This document shows positions 1-10,021 of a stretch of DNA of 64,000 bases, piece after piece. Positions within the stretch are counted from its first letter, which is position 1, and each line of letters starts with the position of its first letter. The notes below the pieces were generated by a model that worked only from the letters and a program-made list of their open reading frames with translations, ran no database searches and was not told the origin of the DNA. The DNA lies in contig RCSZ01000002.1 of assembly GCA_014898425.1 (NCBI GenBank), forward strand, positions 2,914,001 through 2,978,000, in the 5' to 3' direction. The DNA is from Botryotinia globosa (Eukaryota > Ascomycota > Leotiomycetes > Helotiales > Sclerotiniaceae). Made by a program: the position numbers and the translations under genes.

Positions 1-123
1 CTTCCTCTTCTACTCTTCCCTCCAGCTTCTCAAGACATTCAAAAGCATCTATAACTTCACTTGAAATTCCAACTTTTCAAATCCATCATCAAATCATCTC
101 CTTCTTCCCAAAATACAATCAAC

Positions 124-1508
124 ATGCCTACCTTCACAGTTTTCAAGGGCAGAGCAGATGGTACCCCCATCAAGAGCACCACCACTAAGCCAGAAGAGCT
201 CAAAGGTGACAGCGTTTTGGTAAAGATTACCGCCTCCGGTGTTTGCGGAACAGATCTTCACTACGTTAGTCTATACTCCATTGCCACCCTTTGTCATTTG
301 TTCTATAGCTAACCCCCCATCTAGAAAGGTGCCGACATGGTCCTTGGCCACGAAGGTGTTGGTATCGTTGAATCTGTCGGCCCTGATGCCAAATATCTCA
401 AGAAAGGAGATCGTGTAGGATGGGGTTACGAGCACGATTCTTGTGGCCACTGCAATGAGTGTCTTACCGGAAACGAGGTTTTCTGTCCAGAACGTGCTCT
501 TTACGGATATGCCAATCTTGATCAAGGATCATTTGCTTCCCACGCTATCTGGCGTGAGGCTTTCCTTTTCCCCACACCAGCCTCCATTCCTGATGAGTTT
601 GCCGCTCCTTTACAATGTGGAGGTGCTACCACATTCTCTGCCCTCCAGGGCATCAAGAGCACTGATGTTGTTGCTGTGATGGGGGTTGGTGGATTGGGAC
701 ATTTGGCTATTCAATTTGCTGCCAAGATGGGTTGCAGAGTTGTTGTGTTGAGTAGCTCGGACAAGAAGAAGGCTGAAGCCACCAAGCTCGGCGCACACGA
801 GTTTATCGCTACCAAGGATGTGAAGGAACTCAAGGTTTCTAAACCCATCAACCGTCTCCTCGTTACCACTGCCGCTCAACCAAACTGGGAATTGATCCTC
901 CCAATCATGGCACCTCGCTCCACCATCTACCCTTTGACAGTTTCTTTCCAGAACCTCGAGATCCCATACATGCCATTCCTTGTCGCTGGTATCAACATTC
1001 AAGGAAACCTTGTTGCAAACAGAAGTGCCCACAAGCAAATGTTGGACTTCGCTGCATTCCATGAAATTAAACCTATCGTTCAAACTTTCCCTATGACGGA
1101 GTCAGGTATCGCGGAGGCAATGGACAAATTGGACAAAGGACAAGTTTACTATAGGGCCGTTCTCTTGGCGCAGTAAGTGGAGCGCTTTGACTTTTCTTAC
1201 TGTTGATAGAGGGTTGGGTGAATGATTTGAATGAGAAATTGAAATGTACAAAAGCAAGAAAGATAGAAATACAAGATGATCCTACATTATATGGTCTTCT
1301 AGCTTAGAGACTTGTGAATTTGTGACTAACAATACTCTTCTCTCTTCATAGAATCATCGAGAAAGTCCTTCCTGGTGCCTCTCGTTCATCAACATCTTCA
1401 TCCACTACCCTCCGCAGTCGATTCACTTACAAGACTTGGTTACATTCCATTCTTTCCTCTTGCTCCCCCAAAAGCAAGAAGCCCAAGAAGAATGTTGAGA
1501 AGAAATGA
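124..1508 (+). CDS. Zinc-dependent alcohol dehydrogenase (MDR family, cinnamyl-alcohol-dehydrogenase-like)
   Basis: NAD(P)-dependent oxidation/reduction of an alcohol/aldehyde, cytosolic. Exons are 124-264, 325-1172 and 1352-1508 (381 aa), joined by a 60 bp GTTAGT intron and a 179 bp GTAAGT intron. Seen in the protein: the GHEGVG zinc signature (His56, Glu57) with catalytic Cys41 in VCGTD, four structural-zinc cysteines (87, 90, 93, 101), and a GVGGLG dinucleotide-binding loop. The start at 124 fits the family N-terminus; an ATG-like codon at 61 lies in the leader. If the second intron is retained, translation stops at 1174-1176 and gives a 330 aa protein ending VLLAQ, the usual family length. 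Splicing replaces the stop with a 51-residue Ser/Lys-rich tail. A CTAAC branch sequence lies 22 nt before the acceptor. Family is certain; substrate is unknown. Confidence 0.9.
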
Positions 1509-3372
1509 ATTCGCTTGACAACTTTTCATTTCAATTTTCCCAGGTGCAGGTACATGTTGGGACGTGGAAGAAGTACCGTTTGTGATAGATACACGTTAAT
1601 ACCCCAGGTTGAATGTTTTGCTTTGTAGTAGATAAATCATAAGATATAGGACATAATAGAAACATTTTCTTGCATTTCGAGTGATATCCCTTTCTTGTCA
1701 CTATTCTCATTCTGAAACAGAAATGTCTATGATCTCTTACAACTGGCTGTGAGAATTCATCAGCACATCTAACAATTACGCTTGGGGCAAACATATCTTG
1801 CACTCTGAAGATGAGATTACTCTGTCACCGATTGAATTGAGACCCTACCCGAGATAACCCCATCTCCGTTGCGATCAGTTGCTGCCCACGAACCGTGTTC
1901 ATTGATCTACAGTCTAGCCCCCGAGCTCGTCGATGGAATTGAAGAGGAGACCGACAAACAAGAGCTTTTTCTTGAAGATTCAAGACTGTGCATCGGGCAC
2001 TGGACATGGATTATGACTGTAGTAAAATTTCGGATTCAGCATTCGAGTTCTCATCCAGTTAGGAACGCATGAAGTAGATAATGGTGATGCTATAACACCC
2101 GCATCCAGAATAATGTCAACCTTCTTATATTCATGTACGAGAGCTTTGACCGAAGATGTGAATATCTCCACGATCGCTGAGATATGTGCGGTTGGTATAC
2201 GATGAGAGAGTTATTTGGTCATGATTCCAAGAAAAGCATAGTCTGTTAGATGAATATAACTTTCTGTGAGATCAAGTGCTTGAAATTTCATGCATTAGTT
2301 TTATCGCCAATTATCTTACAATCTTCTTGGGCTATCCCCTTAATTCATCCTGGAAGATCGACCCTTTTTGTGATTTTAATTCCTTCCAAGAAATCCCAAT
2401 AATTACTCGATTAATTCATTTCCAAAAGCAAATCTCCCCTATAGCCAATCTTGACTTCTCACACAATTCATGAGCATTCTCAACTTGCATTTCGCATAAT
2501 GGCATGAAATTCCTTCCAATTCCTTCCTACAGATCATTTACTTGAAGCTATTTGAAGTTTTCGGAAACTTTAGGAAGATTCTTGAAGCGGAATAGATTAT
2601 TATCTATGTGGCCCAAATTCTCTCCGAAGCTTGCAATCAGATCCCGAAATTAATCCTTCTGACTTGGTGAAAGCCATGGAACAACTATCAAGTTCTTTTG
2701 TATATCTCAGACATCATATCAACTTTTCACCACGCTCCAAGAAGTCTTTATTTTTGCAAACCTCATCGACCCAAAGCCTGTAATCATCTGCCAACATAAG
2801 TTGCCTCTGAAACAACAAGAGAGCGTTTCCAAAATTAGACGTAAATGACATTTTACAATCATCGAGCTGAAGATTTTGAGCTGATAGAGCATCACTTCAA
2901 CAACGTAGCAGACAAAGCATGTAGTCAGCCCATGCAAATCTGTACACTGATACGACAAGAGTCAAGCTATTCATATTTTCATACTGACATTATAAGACTC
3001 AGTCGAAAGACTTGCCTGTGTTCCTCGGCAACCGCAGATACAATTAACAAGAAATTTGTTCTACGATAAAGTCAAATTATACAAGCACCCCTTTCACAAT
3101 TCCTTCATTTCAGGTACTCTCATTCTATTATCCCGTCTTTTCGCATTTGTTGGGATGCTGGATCCCTCAGTGCATCACCACAATGGTAAAGAAGAAGACT
3201 AGAGAATAATAACAGTTACTTGAAGAGACTCCACTAGACTAATATATAAGTCTAGGACATAACATCACACTTAAAAACCTGGAGACAGACTCTCAAAAAC
3301 TGTACATACAGAGTATTATCTACTAAGACGTGTTTCCAGAGCGCAGAATCCATCAGGTATTTGTACAGGCCT
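1509..3372. other. Intergenic region, no gene recognised
   Basis: Only short open frames with no recognisable protein character occur here. No repeat, RNA gene or spliced model could be supported. Confidence 0.5.
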
Positions 3373-4239
3373 TTAATAACAACTTCTTCTATATCTTGAT
3401 GGAATGGCTGCACCAGCTTGAAATTTGTAGTCGGGGCCATCTTCGCATGCAAGCTCCCATCGATATCTATCGCTCACTCTGTCGAAAACTGCGTAAAACT
3501 GCGATCTGTCTCGAAACCGTCTACCATGACCGTTCCATAGCTTTTTTTTGTTGTCCCAGACCCAGGCTCCTCCTTTTCTAAACTCCCATCGGTCTTGTAG
3601 ATTTAGATACCGATAAGCAAATTCCGTTTCTAGTTCCGTGCTGATGAGAACGACCAACATTCCTACCGGAAGGAATTGCTTGAAAACTCTACTTAGAAAT
3701 GGAGGTCCATAGGTCCACATTGATATCTCCATTATAGCGAAATTCTTAACGAACGTTCTTGGCAAGGGCTTCCGATTGGCCGCTTCTACCTTGTTAAGTA
3801 TTTCAATTGCTTCATTCATAAACCTAACCACATCACCATGTGGAATGTATAGTATATCACGTCCCGGATTGAAAGGACATGAAAATATAGGATATCCTTC
3901 AAATCTCTGAACAACAAAACCCTTTTTCTGAGCCCATCTCACAGCAATTTCGCGAGCCTCGTGATTAACCGATACTAGGCGCGTCTCTATCTGTACATGG
4001 CCTAACATATTGTGGCGGAACTCTAAACGCATGTTCTTCGTGTCATCCCGCGGGTCATATTGACCACATGGGTCGTATTTCGTAAGATGAAGAAGGTGCC
4101 AACATCCCCTTTTGTATCGGAATAAAGCTGGTTTGATAGTATCTGGCAATGTATCAAGCCATATCTTACTCCGTATCTCTGGGGCAAATCTCATGAATAT
4201 AGGGAAGTCAGGAAGAGGAATTCTTGATGCGTTCGCCAT
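3373..4239 (-). CDS. 2EXR-domain-containing protein
   Basis: Single-exon protein of 288 aa. Near the N-terminus it has the 2EXR/F-box-like signature F-x-R-F-A-P-E-I-R-S-K-I-W (about residues 11-28), followed by the family's typical stretch of basic and aromatic residues and SVNHEAREIAVRW (about residues 90-102). The 2EXR family is greatly expanded in filamentous ascomycetes and has no established biochemical function. The start is the first ATG of the open frame and places the motif at the usual distance from the N-terminus. No signal peptide or membrane segment is visible. It lies tail to tail with the adh gene across a 1.9 kb empty region. Confidence 0.75.
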   Translation of the reverse strand: MANASRIPLPDFPIFMRFAPEIRSKIWLDTLPDTIKPALFRYKRGCWHLLHLTKYDPCGQYDPRDDTKNMRLEFRHNMLGHVQIETRLVSVNHEAREIAVRWAQKKGFVVQRFEGYPIFSCPFNPGRDILYIPHGDVVRFMNEAIEILNKVEAANRKPLPRTFVKNFAIMEISMWTYGPPFLSRVFKQFLPVGMLVVLISTELETEFAYRYLNLQDRWEFRKGGAWVWDNKKKLWNGHGRRFRDRSQFYAVFDRVSDRYRWELACEDGPDYKFQAGAAIPSRYRRSCY

Positions 4240-4307
4240 TGTCTTCTGAGTGTTGAGTTAGTGTGTGTGCTGAATCCATGATTTAGCGTAAAACAAAGCG
4301 TATAGAT

Positions 4308-4834
4308 TCATGGATCAGGAATTGAAAAGATTTTTCTGACATGCCGGGAACGAGGGAAACGTACGATGTGATTGCCCGGTCCTTCACCTGACATCAATGT
4401 TATTTGAAGTACCAATCCTAAAAAGAATGAGGCTAGGTGTCGTGGGTGCAGACTGGGGAGTTTGATATTCAATAACAATTGGTAGCCGTCATTTGTCTCA
4501 ACTGCCGGTTTGAATGTGATGAAATGCTCTAGAAGATATTCTAAAGACGAAGTTGTGAAATGTAAGAGTAAATAAATATGGGAATCGTTAGCAAGCCTGT
4601 ACGAGTGAACATTGAGGGCTAGCACTTACCGCAGCCTTCTCGCTCTGCAACATACGCAATGTTAGTGCCTGCCCATTGAGTTGGCGAGGAAGTTGCGATG
4701 CCCTTTTGATGAAGATAAGGATTTAGCTGAGAATCATTACACTTCATAGATAGGAGTATCAAAAGGACCTTTTTATCGTACAAGGAGAATCTCTCCCAAA
4801 CAGTTAACGGACGAGCCGGAGGAACTACATGCAT
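4308..4834 (-). CDS. Hypothetical protein, two exons
   Basis: Not recognised. Two overlapping open frames join cleanly through an 89 bp intron (4629-4541). The donor is GTAAGT, a GCTAAC branch sequence is present, and the acceptor is TTTAG. Phase 1 is kept across the junction, giving exons 4834-4630 and 4540-4308 and a 145 aa protein. The N-terminal part is hydrophobic around KVLLILLSM; the second exon contains FFLGLVLQITLM, also hydrophobic. No known domain is visible. The consistent splice signals are the only reason to believe in the gene; it could also be a relic. It lies 68 bp upstream of the 2EXR gene on the same strand. Confidence 0.35.
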
Positions 4835-5469
4835 TTGTCACACCAAAACTACTCGTATGAAAAGAGACGGACTTCTGAAGTGAAAAGCCGGAGGGAACAT
4901 TTCAAATGACCAGTCCAGTGGTGAGTATACATCTTCGAGACCCATGGAAGAATTCTCGCAGGGAAAGTGCATCAATGAATCGGCACCGTGGAACTTCTTA
5001 CTTCTTCGAATAAAGAGCAAAAATAGCAAGCTGTTACTGTATTCAGATCTGTTGAAATTATCGAGCAGCTAATTTGTTGGGGTGCTTTTTTGAGTGGTGT
5101 ACTAACGCCATTGAAAAAGGAGTTCATACGAGCTACTTGAGAAAGCCTTTGCCGGGATCATGACAATTAATTGTGTAGGAGAATGAAGGGGATATCACAC
5201 GTTCCATTCGTTACGTGTCATTTTTTAGAGGTTTTAGCTCTGTCCACATGCGATTAGATATTCGAGGCTCCGAATCCCATAAGATGTTTTCAGAATGGAA
5301 TTATTTCGGCAACTATATGGAGAGCAAAGCACAATAGAAGCCCATAGCGAAACAGATAGCAACATGTTCAGTAGAAGAAAGCATCAAAGTAATCATAATT
5401 ATTTCATGTCAACTGCACCTTGCAGTGATGCTCATTAACCACCAGAGTATTAACCGTCGCTCCTTACCT
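4835..5469. other. Intergenic region, nothing recognised
   Basis: Carries the 3' flank of the galacturonate reductase gene and the presumed promoter of the small gene at 4834. No feature could be supported. Confidence 0.4.
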
Positions 5470-6808
5470 TTAAACAAGAGACCAAACACCATTCTCAACC
5501 TTAATTTCCACCTCTCTGTTCTCATCTAAAGCTCTTCTTCCAGCTTCCAAGATAGCGGTTGTACCGACAGTATTGCCCAAGGTGGGTAATCCTCTATCAT
5601 CCAAGACCTTGACCGCAGAAACACCATCTCTATTGACTAATCTGCATCCATCGACAAACTTCTCGAAACTGACATAACCATATCCTGTCTGTCCAGCGAA
5701 GTTGCCCTCCTCATCTGGTGCGTAACGCATGTAGAATGGGTTATACCACATTAATTGACCGACTTTGTCATCTGCGACATCGTATCCTCTCTTGGCTTGA
5801 TCAATGCGGATTTCTCCTCCACTGGCCATGTAGTGGAAATATTGATTTGAGTGAACACCAGCCTTTTGTGGTGCAGTCCAGGAAGCAGTGTACACACCGG
5901 TAGCCCTCTTGTTTGGGTCATCCTTCTTGACCCAGTGCACAAGTAAAGAAATAGTATCCTCTGTAATTGGATCACAACCTAATCCAACAGCTGTTCCCTT
6001 ACTAGCACTGGCTGAGACCTTGACTGGCAAAAATCCCTGCTGTGAAACCATTGACTCGCAGATATCGATGTGATGCGAATTCAGGTAATAACTAATATCT
6101 GAATCCACACCAGCCCAAGCCTTGAAAGTCTCCAATTGTGATTTAGGTTGACTCATGTAACTGTAAAAGTAATTAAAATCGCCCAATCCCAAGCTCTTGT
6201 GTCTAGCATCGGAGTATGCGGGATCAAATCGTTTGTGGTGCTCGATGTAGACGAACACACCATTCTTTTTGGCAGCTTCGAGAAGCTCGAGGTGCTGAGA
6301 GAGAATTTTGACGGCGGGCTTGGTGATTAAAACGTGGATTTTACGTTCGATAGCGTAGAGGGCAATGGGGTAATGGGTTGTGTCGGGCGTAAAGATTGTG
6401 ATGGCATCACCTGGGGAAAGCGCATCGATAGCAGTCTTGTAAGCTGCCGGATCTGTTTTGTCATTCGCTGGGTAGGAATCGAAGGATGTGTCGAGATTGT
6501 TGTAAACTTGGGAAATGTTCTTGGTAAGATGTTCGCCTGGTCAATTCTGTCAGTGGGTGATCCGGGGAGGACGTATCGATACGCATTGGAAAGACAGTGG
6601 GAGACAAACGGATAGCTGGGAATTTTCCACCAGATGTGCCAACCATAGACAATTTATCAACCTTTCCACGTCTTCGCAGATCAAATAATGAAAGTCCTAC
6701 AACTCCAACTTTCTTGTCTGATCCTGAAGCTCCACCTCCTACGAAACCGGTGGTATATTCACCAGTTCCCACCATGAGGACATTGAGGGGTTTCAAATCT
6801 GAAGCCAT
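5470..6808 (-). CDS. gar2: D-galacturonate reductase, Gfo/Idh/MocA family (GAR2/GaaA type)
   Basis: First step of fungal D-galacturonate catabolism, reducing D-galacturonate to L-galactonate with NAD(P)H in the cytosol. Exons 6808-6610 and 6536-5470 are separated by a 73 bp intron (GTTTGT...CCAG, CTGAC branch) and encode 421 aa. Seen: an N-terminal Rossmann segment [28 protein letters not shown], and [10 protein letters not shown], the counterpart of the EKP motif of the oxidoreductase family, followed by [10 protein letters not shown]. Known: in Botrytis (BcGAR2) and Aspergillus (gaaA) this reductase is co-regulated with the aldolase, and in Aspergillus the two genes are divergent. Here the aldolase gene lies head to head 2.2 kb away, which supports the assignment. 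The start at 6808 places the Rossmann loop at the usual position; codons upstream in the same frame lack family similarity. Confidence 0.88.
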
Positions 6809-7180
6809 GATGATAGTGTTTGGATTCCCGTTTGTGTGAAGTTGAAGTGTATATGGAATTTCTGAAAAGATGAAGAACAATGGAAGTAGAGATTTACCCA
6901 AAGTCAATTGAGATGCAAGTGAATGGAGACCTCGAGCTTAAGATAGTGGGGGATGATGTCGACTTCATAATGAAAGTGGTGGTTCAATTTGTTTAACCAT
7001 GAAGGGAAGGAAAGGAAAGAATCACTGTGGAACAAATTGTTGGATCACGAGTTTTGGCGGAGAATTTGAGGGGTTAATATCGGAGTTACTCGCTGCTTAA
7101 TTATCCGGGGCTAAAAAGCGAGAAATATTGCGGGATGAAGGGGTTGGCTCGGATATCTAGAAAGATTCTTGATGCGACTC

Positions 7181-7542
7181 TATAGAAGAACTTGATTATA
7201 ACTAATCAAATCCGATATAAAAAAGATTCCAATATAAAAAATGTAGTTTAGACTTTCTAATCAAAATTTATATTCGATTTTAACCCCAAATCCTAATAAT
7301 TTAAAATATATATATATATATATATGTATATAAAGCAAATTAAATTTATAAAAAAATAAAAATAAACTTATTCAACGAAATTCATTATCAAAATTTATAT
7401 CAGATTTACAAAAAAAGTATTCGGTATTTCAACATATTCAAAAATCCGATATTCTTATATAAATTTCCAAAAAAAGTAAAAAAAAGTTTGATATATTCCA
7501 GATTCTGATATATTCCAATCTAATATAGTCAAGTTTTCTATA
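7181..7542. repeat. AT-rich imperfect inverted-repeat remnant (possible MITE)
   Basis: The left end reads TATAGAAGAACTTGATTATA. The right end, read on the minus strand, gives TATAGAAAACTTGACTATA. The 360 bp between them is almost pure A/T with homopolymer runs and a TA-dinucleotide tract, unlike the flanks. This fits a degraded small inverted-repeat transposon inserted in the divergent promoter, but the terminal similarity is short and could be chance in AT-rich DNA. Confidence 0.35.
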
Positions 7543-7821
7543 CATGGAAGGAAAGTCGACACTTTCTTCTCTTCCACTCGTATAGTCTTGGATTTCTTCG
7601 TAATTAGGTAAGCATTTCTGCATTATTTTGTTACATTTCAGGAACAACTACCACGATCTCTCAGAAACGAAACACCATCATATAACCATTCTCCAATCAT
7701 TCGAGACTTTAACCCCGCGATCTTGATTTCATAGGTACAGCATCTTGTGCTCCCATTCCTATCTGTAAACATCTTCTGCATCTTTTCTCTTATTAGTCTT
7801 GAAATTAGACGGATCATATTG

Positions 7822-7909
7822 CATGATTGAGCCTCAACGTCTAGCTAGATTGTATATCATCTCAACATGATTGAGCCTCAACGTCTAGCTAGATTGTATA
7901 TCATCTCAA
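7822..7909. repeat. Perfect 44 bp tandem duplication (2 copies)
   Basis: Two adjacent copies, 7822-7865 and 7866-7909, each beginning CATGATTGAGCCTC and ending CATCTCAA, are identical as read. They lie inside the gar2-lga1 promoter, about 190 bp from the responsive-element match. Confidence 0.9.
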
Positions 7910-8097
7910 GACAATCCACAATAGAGTAACTTTTTGATCATGAGGTTTTTCCCCCATTCTATACCCAGAAACAGAAACAGAAACAGAAACATCTTCTCCC
8001 GCTCCCCAAGCTTGCCCCGCATCCCTTTCTACTAGCCTGAACTAATTCCAATTTGGCCACATTTCTACCCCACGCCCTTGGCATCATCAGGGACTTT

Positions 8098-8106
8098 ATT
8101 GGTGGA
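8098..8106 (-). promoter_or_regulatory. Galacturonic-acid-responsive element (GaaR-type site)
   Basis: On the minus strand the sequence is TCCACCAAT, matching the CCNCCAAT core reported for the element bound by the Zn2Cys6 regulator GaaR/BcGaaR (consensus recalled from the literature). It sits about 940 bp upstream of the lga1 start and about 1290 bp upstream of the gar2 start. The position and the pathway of the flanking genes make the match meaningful; a single octamer match could still be chance. Confidence 0.6.
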
Positions 8107-8862
8107 AAAATAGTTTCCAGCATCAACGACACTCATCAGAATGTTGAACTGACAATTTTAGTCCACATGTTTCGAACAACACTCAATCACTGCCATCAAT
8201 TGGAACACCTCTGAATGGCTCAGACGGCATTGATCATATCATATTGATTGTCATCTCAGCATGCATAAATCTATTACAGTAAACCGTTAGTCATGGGATG
8301 TGTGCCGTGCATCATCGTCTAGACAGCCAGGAAACGATCAACAAGAACAATACGTCTTACATACAAAGATATACATATACATGGCAACTGGAAAAACGAC
8401 CAGATGCCAACTCAAGAACATTGCTATGTACACCCTAAAGCAGAAATCTTTCATAGTCATGAATCCCTTCTACTTCAACCCGCTTTTCCTCAAACCTCTT
8501 GCCAATCAACGTTATCAATGCATGGTTGACACGCGTATTGGAAGAATCTTAGACGGGGAAGTTAGAAAGTCCCCCACTACTCCCACAAACTTAGATCATA
8601 AATTGAGAAACTACCAGGGAAGTCCGGCACACTATTCCAGGCTCGAGCTCCATGGACCTCCTAGATTCGGCATGCTGATGGAAAACCACTCAATCTTACT
8701 TTAATACTATTCACAAAAAGATAGGTCACCGGTCCTCGGACTAATTTAGTATAGATTTGTGTCAAGTCATTCAGAGGATTGCTCATAGTTTTTTGCTGCT
8801 AGCATATACATAAGATACTCTTTCCTACTTCAGTCTTTCGTTCTCTTCTTCTTCTTCTTTTT

Positions 8863-8954
8863 CTTTTTCTCTTCATACTACCTTACATATACCCTCTTGA
8901 AGATACATCTTTTTCTCTTCATACTACCTTGCATATACCCTCTTGAAGATACAT
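8863..8954. repeat. 46 bp tandem duplication in the probable lga1 leader
   Basis: Two copies (8863-8908 and 8909-8954) differ at one base (TTACATAT versus TTGCATAT). They are followed by a partial third copy beginning CTTTTCTCTTACATAT. The pyrimidine-rich unit lies 90-180 bp upstream of the lga1 start codon, probably in or near the 5' UTR. Confidence 0.85.
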
Positions 8955-9043
8955 CTTTTCTCTTACATATCTGAATTCTCAATACCTCGCGTCCCGCTCC
9001 GAACCCCACTTTCTCTTTATCTACACATAAAAAAATTATAACA

Positions 9044-10021
9044 ATGGCGGCAACCAATGGCTCCAATGGTCACTCTACACGTAGACCTCTCAGAGATGGA
9101 GTTTACGCTCCAACTATGACATTTTTTGTCCCTGAGACTGAAGAGCTCGACATTCCCACCATCAAGAAACATGCCGTCCGTCTCGCCGAAGCCGGTCTCG
9201 TGGGTCTTGTAACCATGGGATCTAATGGTGAGGCTGTCCATCTCTCCCGCGCCGAAAAGCAATCCGTCACACGTGCTACCCGTGAAGCTCTCGATGCCGC
9301 GGGCTTTGATCAAGTTCCCATCATTGTCGGAGCTACAGAAGGATCCGTTCGCGGCACCCTCGAGCTCATCAAAGAATCAGAAGCAGCAGGTGGAGAATAC
9401 GTTCTGTTATTACCACCCTCTTATTTCCGTGGTCTGATGGATGAAGATTCCGTCTACAACTATTTCATTCAAGTAGCTGATGCATCACCTTTACCTATCA
9501 TCCTTTACAACTATCCAGGTGCCGTTGCCGGTATTGATATGGATTCCGATCTTTTGATCCGTCTCGCCAAACACCGCAACATCATTGGTACCAAATTCAC
9601 CTGTGGTAGCACTGGAAAACTTACCAGAGTCGCCTTGGCTACCAATGCCAAGAACGTCTTCTCGGAAGGTTCTGGATACATGGCTTTCGGTGGTATTTGT
9701 GATTTCACTGCTCAAACCTTGGTTTCCGGCGGTTCCGGGATCATTGCCGGTGGTGCAAATGTTATGCCAAAGGTTTGCGTTAAGATTTGGGAATTGTACA
9801 GAGAGGGAAAGAGGGATGAGGCTTTTGAATTGCAAAAGGTTTTGAGCAAGGGTGATTGGGTCCTTACTAAGGCTGCTATTGCTGGCACCAAGAGTGCCAT
9901 TCAAAGCTACTATGGATATGGTGGATACCCAAGATCACCTTTGAAGAAATTGGATGAGGTTAAGACTAGTGCTATTAAGGATGGAATTGATGAGGTTATG
10001 AAGGTCGAGTTCAGCTTGTAG
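9044..10021 (+). CDS. lga1: 2-keto-3-deoxy-L-galactonate aldolase (DapA/NAL family)
   Basis: Cleaves 2-keto-3-deoxy-L-galactonate to pyruvate and L-glyceraldehyde, the third step of fungal galacturonate catabolism. Single exon, 325 aa, start in context ACAATGGCG. Seen: the class I aldolase layout of the dihydrodipicolinate-synthase superfamily, with GSNGEAVHLS (about residues 59-68), the catalytic-tyrosine segment YNYPG (residues 155-159), the Schiff-base lysine Lys184 in GTKFTC, and FGGICDFTAQTLVSGGSG. Length is normal for the family. Superfamily members are hard to separate by sequence alone; the assignment to the galacturonate pathway rests on the divergent GAR2-type reductase and the responsive-element match in the shared promoter. 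Confidence 0.9.
   Translation: MAATNGSNGHSTRRPLRDGVYAPTMTFFVPETEELDIPTIKKHAVRLAEAGLVGLVTMGSNGEAVHLSRAEKQSVTRATREALDAAGFDQVPIIVGATEGSVRGTLELIKESEAAGGEYVLLLPPSYFRGLMDEDSVYNYFIQVADASPLPIILYNYPGAVAGIDMDSDLLIRLAKHRNIIGTKFTCGSTGKLTRVALATNAKNVFSEGSGYMAFGGICDFTAQTLVSGGSGIIAGGANVMPKVCVKIWELYREGKRDEAFELQKVLSKGDWVLTKAAIAGTKSAIQSYYGYGGYPRSPLKKLDEVKTSAIKDGIDEVMKVEFSL

Larger units (their letters stand above)
6809..9043. promoter_or_regulatory. Shared divergent promoter of gar2 and lga1
   Basis: The 2.2 kb between the two divergent galacturonate genes holds no convincing coding sequence; a 134-codon frame at 8300-8704 has no protein-like features. It contains a galacturonic-acid-responsive element match at 8098-8106, an AT-rich inverted-repeat remnant at 7181-7542, a 44 bp tandem duplication at 7822-7909 and a 46 bp duplication in the probable lga1 leader at 8863-8954. 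A bidirectional promoter is inferred from gene order and the known co-regulation of these genes. Confidence 0.65.

Noticed and set aside
8300..8704. 134-codon frame in the gar2-lga1 promoter
   Set aside because: No domain, no hydrophobic core pattern, and it lies in a promoter between co-regulated genes; most likely chance.
7822..8954. CRISPR-like or phage-type repeats
   Set aside because: Only two-copy tandem duplications without spacers, in a eukaryotic genome.
9491..9904. Long minus-strand frames opposite lga1
   Set aside because: Antisense shadows of a strongly coding gene with codon-position bias.
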